Notes: generated by a model not told the origin, from the letters alone. A stretch of DNA of 64,000 bases from Fistularia commersonii (GCA_037954325.1 JBBMNZ010000001.1:16117258-16181257), one strand, 5' to 3'. Positions 1-12,600 are shown, counted from the stretch's first letter. Numbers and translations are program-made.

Positions 1-3000
1 ACTCAATCCTCTCCACTTTGACGTCATCACCGATCAGCTGATAGACGTATGTAACCACGGTTGAGGCCTGGATGTCCATCAGCACGAAGGAGGGGATGAT
101 GTGGCTACAAGGGCAGAAAAAGGTAGGTGTTCAGACTCCTCTTACTGGACAGCACATGGCTTTCAATGTGTCTGAGCACCAACAATTTTTTTTGAAATTT
201 CATAGTTGTGTTATGACACTGCTTCTCAGATTATTTCTGTTACGTCCCCCCCTTGGAAGAAGAAAATATTTTGCACCCCCCCCCACTCTCCGTCACAAAA
301 TATAAACGGCATAATTTGTCTATAAAATTGTTCTATGTACACCTCTGCATAACACTGTATCCTTATTAACATTAAAGAAAGAAATATAGATCAACTTGCA
401 ACAAAGAATAATTTTAACTTTGCTTTTTAGTCTGTAACAGAAAAGAGTAAAGTGCATCTATTTCCATGAAATTTACAAAAGTTCAATCCTAATTTTAACT
501 ATAAACATTTTTTGACCAACTGAACCATTTGATACTGAAAAATAAAATTAAATAAAAATCAACAAATAATATTAAATTCAAATTGATCAGCAACATTAAC
601 TGAGAAGCACAATATATACAACAATTTAACCTAAAAAACAAAGATGAATAAAACAATTTATGCTGATTTATCTTTTATGACAATGAGGAAGTCAGGTTTA
701 TTGGCTACAATAAGCATGTTTTGCAGTGCACAGCAGGGCTTGAAGCATGATACTGCAACTCTCAGCTCACAGTAAACACGATGGTCTTTCCTCATCTCCC
801 ACCATAGTCACAGTGAAGCCAAGCACTACATACTCTTCATCATATTTGCGCTTTTGGGTGACATTCGTTTGGCTCATTATCTCCATCTCTTACCATTTTT
901 CTTATCATCGCTTTCAATATTTTTCCAGGGTTTGCTCACTGTACTTCATATCTCCTGATGTGCTGTGCGTGCACAAGCTCAGTGGAAAAAAAAAACCTAC
1001 ACCATAGAGCTAATACTCTGCGCACTCTGATAATGAGAGCGGCACTGCCACCTACTGTGGTTATGGATTTACACTTTATTGTAGTAAAGAAAAATAAACA
1101 TCTTCCCTAGGGCCACATGCGCCCCACCCAGCATTGCAGTGCCCCCCCCCCCTTCCAGGGGGGCATGCCCCACTGTTTGAGAAGCAATTTTTTTACAGTA
1201 ATGCATCGCTTTGTCTGCAAGGTCAAATCCATAAAGCTTCCAAGATTTCCAGCTGGAAGCTTTCCTCATTACGAGGTGGCACAGCTGCCATTTAACATGC
1301 AAACCTGACCATCAGTGGCCTTCAGAGAGTAGGAGTTGAGGATTGAACCACCAACTTTCTGATTGGGGGGACACCCACTACCAATTGAGCCACAATTACA
1401 TTGTTGTTATGGTCAGACTCCCCACATGTTTAGACCATGTGATGCATACTATAGTGGGCAGGGCCTATGAGTACCTCCCAGGAGCTCCGCATTCCAGTTT
1501 CTTGTGGCATATGAAGTGTCATGGTCAGAATAAACTATTCTTCTTCTTGCCACCTCAAAAAAACAAACACATTTCCCTGTTCTTGCAGTGTGTGTGGCGG
1601 CTTTATGGTACAAGGAGCTGCTACGATGCACTAAAATGTTCACTTCTAATTGTGGTCTGCCCCATTCATTTCTAATGACCGGTGACTAATAGGACTGTAA
1701 GAGGTTGAATATAAACATCCAAAATTGTATAAAATCAGTTCAATTTATTTTTTGTATTGAAATCTGATTTCCAGACACAACATAATGGTTGATAAGCTCA
1801 GACATGAAGAACTTCAAGCTTCAGATATAGTTTTTGTTTCTCAACTGACGGATATGCATCAGGTTCAGTTCACATGTGGAAACAAATCAGATTTGGATCC
1901 AGCAGATGATGACCGACCAGTCAACAAGAACCGCAAATGACAAATCATTTTACCAAACAAGTGTAGGTGCTGCCACTTAGTGCCGTGAATAAATTCATGT
2001 CAACTTATAATCCTATACTTACCTGTTCTCAGGTCGGTGCTTTTATTACATGTAACTGGTAAGAAGGACTCACTACAGATGCCTGATAAGCTAGTGGGTT
2101 GCCTACCTCTCCAGCGCACTGTAGGCGCCTGTGGCTGAGCCCGGGTTGATGTAGAACTTGTTCTCATTCTCGAACGCCTCGAACTTGTGCGTGTGGCCAG
2201 AGATAAGGATGTCCACGTCCAGCTGCCGCTGCAGCAGTGCCAGGCTGGCCATGTCGCCCCATGGGATCACCTGGTGGCCGTGGATCAGGCCGATCTTGAA
2301 CTGTCCTACTGTCACCACCTTCTGCTCCGGGTAGTTAAGGTTCTTGAGGGGGCACAAACCCACGCACGTGCGCACACACACGCACACGCACGCGCACGCA
2401 CACGCACACAATCAAAAAATGGACAGTTAGAATTTGTTCTTGCAGGTTTGTTAAAGGCACACAATAGGACATGACCGCATCCACATGACCAGGAAGTGCA
2501 CAGAAAAACTGGGTGACAGATGTCTTTGTCTTGCCACTGATCCATTATGCCAGTTCCAAGAAATCAGATATAAAACTCCATGTCTCTTCACCATTTTCCG
2601 CATGCTCGACAGCTGTAAGTCTGATTCTAACTTACACGGCTAAAACTCCACCAAGGCACATAGCTTGGCGGCAGAAACAGGAAGTTGGTCAGACGAGCTT
2701 AAAAAAAAAACAGTTGGTAGGGGTGGCAGCAGTTACATTACACTGGCATTAATATTAAGGGCCAAAAGGGGATTTACTCACTTCCAGAGTGCTAATAAAT
2801 ATTAAACTACATAAGTTACATATTTTTTGCCATGTGAAGGCCGAATGGGTCTCGGACTTTGAGGGCGTGTCTTTTTGATTATATTCATTTTGAGTTGATT
2901 TTCCAGATAGTCCTGAGGTATATTTAGGAAACATTTAAAAGCAAAGACAAATAATGTTTCAATACTCCTGAAAGTTTCACTGCGACTGAGATTGGTGTAA

Positions 3001-6000
3001 AAATAATGATAATGTTTTCATGAAATGCTTTCCATCAAATAGCTATCCAGACAAGGACAAAGTCAGAGTCAGACACAATGAAATAAAAAAAAACGTTATT
3101 TCACTAATTGCCCATTCCGCCTGTCCTGTAGTCAGGGTCATGGTTGGTTTCAAGATTTCCAATAGACCGACTCCATGTTTTTGGACTGTGGGAGGAAACC
3201 CCCGGTGGTTCAACGCCATTGACTATTTAATATTTTCTAAGTGTTTTTTGTGACTTCTTAGAGGTATACCATAATTTCTTCCTAATTTATACCATGATTT
3301 TGAAATCTACCAAATAAATTAGCTAACAAAACTGCAAATAACCAAAAAAAAAAAGATGTTATTTGCAACGATGAAACCGAAGACCTGTCTCGAAGATACT
3401 CATGTACGTACACATGCACACATGCACCAGGCACAAACACATAGTCACACATCATAATTAAATTAACCATTTCCTGTCAGATTCAGGTGACAAAAACACA
3501 TTATCCTGTCATCAACATACACACCTACCTCGTCAAAGTCTCCTCTGACTATGTGGACATCCCCAGCCAGGGTCTTCAGGTAGTCATAGCTCTCCTTGGT
3601 GCAGAGGTTCCCGGTGCAGAGAATGTGCTGGATCTTCCCTGGAACCAAGAGCTTCTTGAACTTGGCTGGCAGGGTGTTGCAGCGGTGGGGGATGTGCAGG
3701 TCACCTAACACCAGGACCAACTGATGGCATCAACACACATACACATGCACACGTTAGGGTGCCGCAAATTGAGCCTTAGGGGAAGTTCAGGCTGCATCAT
3801 GCAGCACCTGGACGAGGAGGCGGCCTTGAGGAATGCTCCCAGTCATTTCTAGAGCAAAGAGTAGATGCCAGAACCACGGGCATCATCTGTTAGTTGCTAT
3901 TAAATCTTTCCTCGCCAGTGATCAAATTTCTAGATCACTTTATTTTTTTCCTTGGACTGTTGCAGAGTCACTTGCAAAAATAAAGGAATAAGGCTTCAAA
4001 TGGCTTTGGAGTGCATCTGGTTCTCTTAGCTGGTCCTGCCGGTTGTTCCCTCATCCCAGTTCTTAGTTCACACAGTAGAACATTGTCACTCAGTACCAAG
4101 GACTTAACCATTTTTGGAAAACAGTACTCCTTGTATATACATTGTCTTACAATCAATTAATGGGTTCTTCACACTCCTTGCCCTGCTCAATGGGTCTAGA
4201 GCTGGAATGAATGCCAGTAAACATGAGGCTAAGTGGCAAGGTGGAATCTGGGTGGTCACCTGTCAATCACAGGTTCATATATAGCTACATCCAACTTTGA
4301 TCCTTTCATTCAAACCAACTGACAATTTAGAATCTTCAGTTCACGGACTGTTTTTTGGATTGTGGGAGGAAGAGAGAGAACCTAGAGAGAACCCAGGCAA
4401 GAAGAACCATGGTATTACTATTAAAAAATAGTTAAAAACAAGAGGATGATATTCAGCTTGGAATTTGTTTTTCCAGTCTTAACACTCCCCTGAGGCTTGA
4501 GCACCTTGTTTGAGAACACTGGCGAGGAAAGAGTTGAATTGTAGTTCACAACACAGCAAAAAACAACCCTCTAGTGTGGATGGAGCCAAAGCGGCCTGGT
4601 CCAGATTAGTTCCAGTGAAGTGGGACAAAAAGCCACAGCAGACCCGAACTTGCAGAAACGCCATCTCCATAAGCGAGAAGCTGGTTTTGATGAGTGACTG
4701 AACACACCCTGCAGTAGGGGAGTCACACACCTCAGAGAAAGCTAACTGTTCTGCTCGAGACCAAAAAAACACAGAAAAACAGCAAGGTTACAAGTGAACA
4801 CAAAGGTTCCGTTTGTATCGGAACTGAGCGGCGGAGAAAGGTTGGAAATCTTCATCAGTGTCATTGCTATGAAAAAAACCCAGACGAGGTCCCAAATTGG
4901 GATTCATATCTGAATAGGTGATAAAACTTAGCTCATTTTCAAGTTACTACAATAGTTTCCCTTTCATCATCAGGCAGGTCAGTCTGATATGCAGGCAGGA
5001 CAAAACGATGAAAAACTGCTAATCTCAGTCTTGCACCCGCAGACTCTTCTTTGCAATGTTTTCTGCTGTTGGTTGGAGATCAAGGAGTCTCAAGAGCAAA
5101 AAAGAAAAATGTGTCTGTATTTTAATGAGCTGAGACAGTTTATTAGGGGATATTTTTAACCAATGTTCCTATTTACTTCAGTTTGTAATTTGACTTCCTG
5201 TTCTTCCAGAGTTGAGGTGTTAGACAGCATGATTGTTCAGCAGGGCAGGACTTTCATTGCCATGATGCTGCAATAAAGCAAAGATCACATCAGAGTTTGA
5301 CCATCGGTTCAAACCATTTCAGCCTGCCGGCTCACTGCGCCTCCTGGAAGCGCATCGGCTGTGGGACACAGCAAACAGCGGGTGACCTCCATGGTGATTC
5401 TCAAGTCCCCTTCCCATGTTAGTGTGCCAGGCAAAGGAGCAAGCAGAGAAAACAACAAAAATCCAGCAGAGAGAGAGGGCACTTACCCGGTGACCAGCCT
5501 GGTTGATTGGAGACAAGGAAGAAGGGTCAGGGGTGGAGGGTGAGACAGGGAGGAAGGCAGGGTAAGCGTGGAGAGAATGACACAAGGTGTGAACGAAAAA
5601 TTGAGGGAAGAATATTTGAAAACAGCGACAAAGAGAGAGAAGACAATTGGGACAAGAAAGGGAAAAACTGAAATTAGAAAATTAAAAAAAGTGAATGGAT
5701 TAAGTAAACAGATTAATAATTTAAAAAAATCAAATCAAGAAAAAGTTACACGACAAATGTGATGGAATCGACAAGTCAATGGCTGATGGTTAGTGATTGT
5801 GATGAAAAAGAAGAGAACTCAGGTGTGGTGAAGTGGACTTACGTCAGAGACCTGAATTCGATTACCTGCGAGATTTTTAGAATTAATTTGTCTTTCAAAA
5901 CACCTCGTTTAAAATGTGGTTTCAGTGGTGTGGCAGCAATAAGGGAATGTAAAAGCTTCAAGCCAGGTATAAATAAAGGCGGATTTTCACTAACTAGTCA

Positions 6001-6491
6001 CCTAAACAAGGGCATAATCAATCGATCACGATCAAAAATCATAAAGACAAATTGATAAACAGCGAAGGGTGCGAACACCACAGGAGCGACATAAAGTTAG
6101 CTGTTAGCCTGTTAGCACTGTTAGCTAACCAAATGGCAAGACAAGAAGTAGAACACATGCGGTTCTGTCGGTTAAACGGAAAGTAAAGTAGCGACGGCTC
6201 GATTAACCACGAGGCAAATATGTTAACAAGACTTTTCGCCTTCAATGTTTCCTTCGCAGCGGGGTTCGAAGGTGTTCATCTGTCATGTGATCGTTGATCC
6301 ATCTCTGGAAAGAAGCTTCCCCCAACAAAAAAAATCCTATGATGAAAGGACTGAGCAGCTGAGCCCAAACCGCGAAGCAGCTTTCTGTGCTTCGACAGCC
6401 CTCCCCCAAAAGGCATCGTGAAGAAGGGCGCTCAAAACTTTGAGTGCAAAGGGGGAGAAAATACTATTTTATGCCATTTCGTACTCACCAT
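1..6491 (-). CDS. vps29: Vacuolar protein sorting 29 (retromer subunit), 3' end cut by window edge
   Basis: VPS29 is the metallophosphoesterase-fold subunit of the endosomal retromer. It binds VPS35 and TBC1D5/VARP-type regulators in endosome-to-Golgi and endosome-to-surface recycling. Coding exons on the minus strand: ATG alone at 6491-6489, followed directly by donor GTGAGT; optional microexon 5498-5487; 3720-3529 (starts LVLVLGDLHIPHRCN, ends VRGDFDE); 2342-2107 (NLNYPEQKVVTVGQFK to GAYSALE plus two bases); and 104-1 (HIIPSFVLMDIQ to VERIE), where the window ends about four codons before the expected stop. All junctions are GT-AG and keep phase. The GDLHIPHR and GHTHKFEAF motifs of the phosphoesterase fold are present; in the family the site is considered a binding rather than an active catalytic site. 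Residues match vertebrate VPS29 almost completely, so identity is secure. The 5'UTR start is not defined. Confidence 0.96.
105..2106 (-). other. vps29 last intron; SINE-like and simple sequence
   Basis: Intron between exons 2342-2107 and 104-1, with donor GTAGGC and acceptor CCTTGTAG read on the minus strand. Most of it (roughly 300-700) is AT-rich and unremarkable. Positions 1029-1395 hold repeat-like DNA with a tRNA-like head, listed separately. No further gene is seen. Confidence 0.7.
1325..1395 (-). repeat. tRNA-derived SINE-like head (A and B box)
   Basis: Read on the minus strand, 1393-1378 gives GTGGCTCAATTGGTAG, which fits an RNA polymerase III A box, and 1349-1340 gives GGTTCAATCC, a near-consensus B box. 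The spacing is tRNA-like but the acceptor stem cannot be paired, so this is not a functional tRNA gene. The downstream body probably runs towards about 1030, where dispersed-repeat-like wording (cactgccacctactgtgg) occurs. It is best explained as an old tRNA-derived SINE. Confidence 0.5.
2355..2411. repeat. CA/CG-rich purine-pyrimidine tract
   Basis: Alternating CA and CG dinucleotides lie immediately upstream of the vps29 exon at 2342-2107, serving as part of its polypyrimidine-like tract on the minus strand. Such tracts are microsatellite-derived and can form Z-DNA. Open frames across it are artefacts. Confidence 0.7.
3095..3205 (+). repeat. Teleost dispersed repeat fragment
   Basis: Contains a cattccgcctgtcctgtagtc start and the hallmark phrase tttttggactgtgggaggaaacc near 3179-3201. 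This wording recurs in thousands of fish genomic repeats. A second degraded copy is at 4322-4400 and a longer one at 12625-12890. The parent element class is not certain from sequence alone. Confidence 0.55.
3721..6488 (-). other. vps29 first intron
   Basis: A 2.8-kb intron between the ATG-only exon and the exon at 3720. It holds the 12-nt microexon at 5487-5498 and a degraded teleost repeat at about 4322-4400 (ggattgtgggaggaag with agagaacccaggcaag). From about 5600 to 5760 it is purine-rich on the plus strand. No other gene is visible. Confidence 0.6.
5487..5498 (-). CDS. vps29: 12-nt alternative microexon of vps29 (inserts AGHR)
   Basis: On the minus strand a 12-base exon GCTGGTCACCGG is flanked by acceptor ...CAACCAG and a consensus donor GTAAGT. 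It encodes Ala-Gly-His-Arg. It lies in the 2.8-kb intron between the ATG-only exon (ending 6489) and the exon starting LVLVLGD (3720). Both neighbours are phase 0, so the 12 bases can be included or skipped without a frame change. From memory, the longer mammalian VPS29 isoform begins MAGHRLVLVLGD, which this exon would reproduce exactly. The splice signals and peptide are seen directly; actual use in this fish is inferred. Confidence 0.85.
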
Positions 6492-7499
6492 CTTCTATTT
6501 TGCTGTTTCTGCTAGTCAAGTTAAGGAAGAGCCTGCGTGCGTCAAGCGTCATCGTCATCTCGACCAATCAGAAGACTGTGTTGGGGAATGTGTCAAGTTC
6601 GGTATAGCGCGTCCTTGTTACTTTCAAAATAAAGCTTTCAACCCGACAAATACAGGGGAAATTTGAACAGAAATTCCAGTTATGCTCCAATGTGGCAGTG
6701 AAAAAACATTTTGATGTCCACGACGCCTGAATATGTTGTTACATTTCCGGAATCTCAGGTATTACTGGAATTGCTCTACCTATTACTAAAACCCTAGTTA
6801 GGGCCAAATTAATTTGAAATGATATCAGAACCGGAAGTCAAGTGCCTTATCGGGCGCTTGTCACTGGTACGTTCGTCGGTTAAATCTACGTGTGTAGCAG
6901 TACTTCGCAGAACATTCGAGAGGTAAGGTGCGAAACTACCTCGTCGCGTTTCTGGTCAGTTTACCCTGACGTGGCTCGAAACTTGGATTACCCTATCTGT
7001 CGAGACAGCCCACGTATACAACTATCATTATTGGTATATCTTAATCGTCGTTTTCCTCGTCCCAGATTCGTCGACAGTGTCCGGCTAGTCGGGTCGTTAG
7101 CCGCGGGATGTCAGTAGCATCTGGCCTCGGTCGAGTTCACCCCGCGGGGCTGTTTTCAAAAAGAAGAAGCGACAACTAGCCGTTTTGTTTTTACCTAGGT
7201 TCCACCCAGATGTATAATGGTCATCATGCTGGGTTTGTCAGACCGTAACTCGACATATTTTTGAGCGAATTTGACAATGAAACACGTGTAAGTGTGACAT
7301 TAGCCGTCCATTTGGCTGCCGTTAACGCTCACCGTGCGAGAGCCTCCCATTACGTCTAACGATCCTGACCAGATGGGGGTGGGGAGGGTATTAATCTGAC
7401 GTATGTATGTAGTTTACAAATTACGTACATCCAAATCGAAGCGCCGCAGGATTCGTCCACTTCGCTGCTAACGTTAGCGTTTTCAACCTCCCCCTGCTA

Positions 7500-7542
<43 letters not shown>

Positions 7543-8200
7543 CACCGCAGCCTTTATGGATAACAATGCGCTTATTTCCTCCCAAGGTCCCCGCACCCCG
7601 AAGACGTCCCGGATAACCCCCGTCGTCTGAGCCTGACAACTTGCACCGTTTGAACGCTTTAGGGTGTTTTAACTGTGCGTCTTTGAGGGGCACAGAAATA
7701 ACAGAAGTCCCCACCAAGTTAACCCTGCGGCATTCGATACGACCAGCGTCAGCCATCGACCACCGTTCACTGCCGCTCTTGGACGATCAGCGTTGTGTTT
7801 ATGTCTTTGTTTTGCGAAAACGGTAAGTTGACACTGGTCCTAGGAAGGGTTTTGTAAGCTGTGAGTTGCTTCGCTGTGGGATGAGCGAATGGGAAAAGTG
7901 ACGGGCAGCGCCGATGACTGGATAAAACGCATTTTCTATGTCACTGTAATATCAAAATGGCGCCTCCCAGTTCCGTCACTCGTGTGCAGCGACTGTATGA
8001 CGCACTCTGCACCAAGCGGCTAGCTAGGCTAAGCTAACCCCCCCACCCCCATACATCCTACCCCTCGGACATCGCCCGAACCCTGGCTCTCAGACGCGAG
8101 ACCCGGGCACGGGAGACGCGTGGCGGCGGGAATGTCAAGGGAGCCGGGTGACAATGCGGCGGACGGTTTGTAGAGCAGTCAGCGGCTCGGAGCCGCCTGC
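6480..8200. promoter_or_regulatory. CpG-rich divergent promoter region, vps29 / eif5
   Basis: The vps29 ATG exon (minus, 6491-6489) and the eif5 leader (plus) diverge from this interval. It is visibly richer in CG dinucleotides than the flanks (for example 6840-7150 and 8080-8200). Two plausible plus-strand 5'UTR exon ends are present: GAGAG|GTAAGG at 6922/6923 and AAAACG|GTAAGT at 7822/7823. These are candidate eif5 non-coding first-exon donors. No TATA box was found, as expected for housekeeping genes. The transcription starts cannot be placed from sequence. Confidence 0.6.
7501..7539 (+). repeat. (CA)n microsatellite
   Basis: A pure CA run of about 39 bases inside the vps29/eif5 CpG-rich region. 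The open frames on either strand across it are repeat artefacts. Confidence 0.95.
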
Positions 8201-9467
8201 CAGCTGCGGAGTGAGGCCTCCTGTTTGTGACCCATTAACAAGAGCGGGCCTTATGTTCCTAAATCCAGGGGCCCGCACCTACAACAAAGGGTCTTTACAA
8301 ACACTCTCCGCACGTCTGCGGCCACAGAGGTTGGGATTAATGGCTGCATTTTTTTGGCCTAATCTATCTGGCCTCTTCACGTGGACATTTGCCTGATGGG
8401 GTTTTTTTCACCGACAGTGATTCTGGCCACTTTGGTTCAGACGTCAGCGGCCTACCTGACTGAGGTGGGAAATCCCGCCTGTTTCTGAGAAGGCCTTGGT
8501 GTTTGCTTTTACTCTACAATGGAGATGAGTCACTAGTGTTTGTTATTGCAGCACGTCAGCTGTCAACATGCAGCTAAAAAAGCGAAATTGATCAGACTAC
8601 CATGATTTTCCTCTGTCAGTTGAAAGTAGTTATCAGAGTACTCAGCTGAAAGATTTTATTTTTTTGTGAAGTCACTGAGGTTGGTTCTTTATCAAGCGAC
8701 GGCCTGTGTTATTGCGTCAATATTTTGTTTTCCGCTTCATAATATATGACAGTTGAAAAATAAGGCACAGAATTATTAGCCTGCTTTTAAGAGGACAGGC
8801 TTAGGTATTTGTAATTGAACAGCCTGAAATTAGAATTTATCATCCTAAAAATTGTCTGTGCTCCCCTTTTGTTTCTGCTGGCTAAATGTAGATGAGTTGA
8901 ACTCACTAATGTTGCTACACAAAAGCACAGTGAAAGCACTCTTGGGGCACGAACATCCAAAAATAACTCTTAGTTGTGATTAAGAATAATCCTGAGGGTT
9001 TTAAAAATGAAGTCTTTGGGTACTTTCTGAAACCCTATCAACATTCAACTGATTAATAGCATTGTGCTAGCTTGGTCAAATGACCTGTGCCAGCAGGTCA
9101 TTAAGTAATTAAATATTAAATGAGATACTAAGAACTCGATAAACTAAAGAAACTCATGTGGAGTAAAATGACTCACAGCAACCGTTGCACATGAAGTTGT
9201 GAATCACATTGATAGGTATTTCTTGAATGACTGTTCTGTAATGTTCAGTGTCCTGATCTTATTTATCGAGAATCAAATCCCAAGTTTCAAATCCCAGTTT
9301 TTTTTCATCCTTCAAACAAGCAGCAGCAGGACATAACTTTGAGTAATAGACATTGGAGGAGGGGGTAAGAGAATGAAACCCAAAGCTCAGCCAGTTATTC
9401 GTGTGTGTGTGTATTCACTTGATTTTCAGTATGAATATTCATGTTCATCTCTCCTTTGCTCTTTCAG

Positions 9468-9675
9468 AGCTGTTGCGCAGCCGTTGGAACCTGTGTGGTG
9501 GAAATCTAGCCTTCAAGCAAGGAGCTTGCGGCCACAGCGGCACAGCGTTTTTCATGTCAGAGACCGAGCACGCTTGCAGTCGTTTATGTCATCCCCTCTT
9601 TTCCAGACAGAAGATCCCAAAAAATCCCCAACCAAGATCCTTTTATCTTACTGATACTGCAATCGCTCAGCCAAC
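9468..9675 (+). promoter_or_regulatory. eif5: eif5 5' leader with two upstream ORFs
   Basis: The leader part of the first coding exon starts after acceptor CTTTCAG (9467). Two upstream ATGs occur: 9554-9556 opens a frame that runs past the main start and stops at 9739, overlapping the eif5 ORF out of frame; 9586-9588 opens a 22-codon frame stopping at 9654. Both lack a purine at -3 (weak context), whereas the main ATG has A at -3. Vertebrate EIF5 mRNAs are known for poor-context upstream ORFs that couple start-site stringency to eIF5 level. The arrangement here is consistent with that autoregulation; function is inferred. Confidence 0.65.
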
Positions 9676-12600
9676 ATGTCTCTCAACGTCAACCGCAGCG
9701 TGTCAGACCAGTTCTACCGCTACAAGATGCCCCGTCTGATTGCCAAGGTAACGATATGTCAGCCCCCTGATACCAAGATCACCAGGGGCCTGTGCCCATC
9801 TGGGATTCTAGACCTGGTGTGCTGACGTTCTATGTGTCTCATCCAGGTCGAAGGCAAAGGGAATGGAATCAAGACGGTCATTGTCAACATGGTTGATGTT
9901 GCAAAGGCTCTGAACAGGCCTCCCACATGTAAGTCACCTTGACCTGTTGATCTGACCCTTCACTGAGTAAAGGTTTGTCACAATCATCAGTGATGGGCCG
10001 ATGAGCTAGTGGACGTCAAGCATTATTGGTCCTGTGATTTTATTATGACCTTAGTTATTAAGACAGAAATGGAAACGAGAGGAGCCACAAATCAGCCTGT
10101 TGACAATGACATTTACTCTCCTCTGCAGATCCGACCAAGTTTTTTGGTTGTGAACTCGGTGCTCAGACCCAGTTTGATACCAAAAACGACCGCTACATCG
10201 TCAACGGATCCCATGAGGCGAACAAGCTGCAAGACATGCTTGATGGGTTCATCAGAAAATTTGTTCTGTGTCCCGGCTGTGAGAACCCTGAAACTGATTT
10301 GGTAAGCGCCTCATCTGTCTGCTTCTACCACTGGGATTCATACTAAGTGGATTCATCTATTGTTAAACAAAAATGTATGGTTTGACCAACAGAACGTTAA
10401 TCCCAAGAAACAAACCATCGGCACTGTGTGCAAGGCTTGTGGACACCGTGGAGCTCTGGACACCCGACACAAACTCTGTACCTTCATCCTCAAAAACCCA
10501 CCAGGTGAGACTGCCCCAGCAGTAGTGGTCAAAACCTGGTGTTTATTTAGAAGCTAGATGAAAATTGACTTCAGTCTATCAATTGGAAGACAAGCTGGAT
10601 GTTTTTTGGGAACGTCATTCTCCCTCCCAGTCAGGACAAGCACAGCTAATGTTCGATTGACAGCCCGGTCTGTTTGCCCCCTTCAGAGACCAATGACAGC
10701 GGATCCTCATCTGCCAAGAAGGAGAAGGAGAAGAAAAACCGTAAGAAGGATAAAGAGAACGGCTCTGGCAGCGGCGAGGCTGGAAACCACGACAACATCG
10801 ACGCTCCTGAGGCTGTGGTATGCCTTAGGATGGGGGAGGGGGGTTTAATCTACAGAGGACGGGTTGTTTTGGGATTGGACCACAGCAGTCACAGAGTCCG
10901 ATGACCAATTGAACTTATACTGCTGTTTGTTGTGGAAATACATGCCACAAGTCCCGACTACTATCAGGATGAAGTGGCTGCTGGCAGCTGAAGAATGACA
11001 AGTACATCAAAATCTGGTTTCCTGGATAACCTTTCATCACCCTGAAAAATGATCTGTTTATTTCCCAACAGATGTCCCCAAAGAGCGTAATGTTGGTTCT
11101 TAGATGAGATTTTCCATGAAGTTATTGAAAATTATTTTCCTGTATTTACAAGTTATTTTTGTTAGATGTGAATCTTAATCCTTTAAAAATAGCTTCAGCA
11201 CTTTGGAGAGTCAAAATCTCATGTAAAGTGCCCTATAGAGGAGAGTAAATCCTGCTGATTTCCTGACAGAATGATTTTGTTCTCCAGAGCACCCGCCCTT
11301 TGCCCCAAAATGTAAGATTGAAGCATAAGTTTATTCTTTCTATTAGTTGCATGACTGGTTTATTTTCTCCACCTCAATCAGAACACTTGTTGAAATCATC
11401 AACAAGTGTTCTCCCTGTGTGGAGCCTTGTGTTTGGAAATATTTCCAGGATCTCTGTCTTCCTCTGACAGTCCAAAACAGTTATTAGATTGACTGAAGAT
11501 GCTAAACTGCTGGTGTTTGTTGGATGGATGACAGCTGACCTGTCCCAAATTAAGCCTTGCATCTAAGGCCCCTCCCCCAACCCCTGTTAGAGTTATAGTT
11601 AAAGCTTAGGATAATTTTCATCTGTGTTTTTACCTGTTTATTTGCTCTGATTGTTTTGCATTAAATGGGATTTAATGAGTTCCACACTAATTTCTGTAAA
11701 GTTGACACTGTGGGCTATGTTTCCAGGACAGAGACGACGATGATGAGGACTGGGCAGAGGAGACGACAGAAGAAGCACAGAGGCGGCGGATGGAGGAGAT
11801 CAGTGACCACGCCAAGAACCTGACGCTCAATGATGTGCTGGAGAAACCGCTGGAGGAGCGTGTTAACATCTTCTACAACTTTGTAAAAGTGAGTCTTCAA
11901 CTGTTGGTGCTGCAGCCCATTGGTCGCGATGTCTGTCAGTGATTGAGAAAATTTATCTTTGATGAAGAGGTTCATGTTTAAGTCAGAGCATCAATCTGGA
12001 CTTTGGATTTCTACAGCAAAGGAAGGACGCCGGCACCATCGACACCGCTGACAAGGAGGTCCTGGCAGAGGCGGAGCGTCTGGATGTGAAGGCCATGGGC
12101 CCTCTCATCCTCAGCGAGTTGCTCTTTGATAAAAACATCCGAGAACAGATCAAGAAGTACATGCGCCACTTCCTGCGGGTGAGTGCCCACTGTCTCACTT
12201 GTCCTGTGGCCAGGGGTGAGACGCTGCCCACTCTGACTTCATGTGGTTTGCTCCTCCAGTTTTGTCACAACAACAAGAAGGCCCAGAAGTACTTGCTGGG
12301 GGGGTTCGAGTGTGTGGTGAGGCTTCATCAGGTTGAGCTGTTGCCCAGGGTCCCCATCATCCTCAAAGATCTATATGATGCTGACCTGCTGGAGGAGGAC
12401 GTCATCGTCGCCTGGGAGGAGAAGGTAAATCAATGCAGGTGGCTCCCAAGAACCTTGTCAGACAAAGTGGAGGATGTTCAATCTCAGATAAAATATGTCT
12501 GACTGTGGTTCTTTTGCTGCTTCAAGAAAAATCCTTCTGCTTGGAATGATAACATATTTTGATAAGGTGATGATTCCTGTGCAGCCAGTTAAAAATGCTG

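Noticed and set aside
10818..11726. Possible H/ACA snoRNA in the eif5 intron, as in mammals
   Set aside because: EIF5 hosts a snoRNA in mammals, but I could not identify hinge and ACA boxes with supporting hairpins here. A covariance-model search would decide.
12086..12502. 138-codon frame treated as a separate gene
   Set aside because: It is eif5 exons 7 and 8 read through their intron; the spliced model restores the conserved protein.
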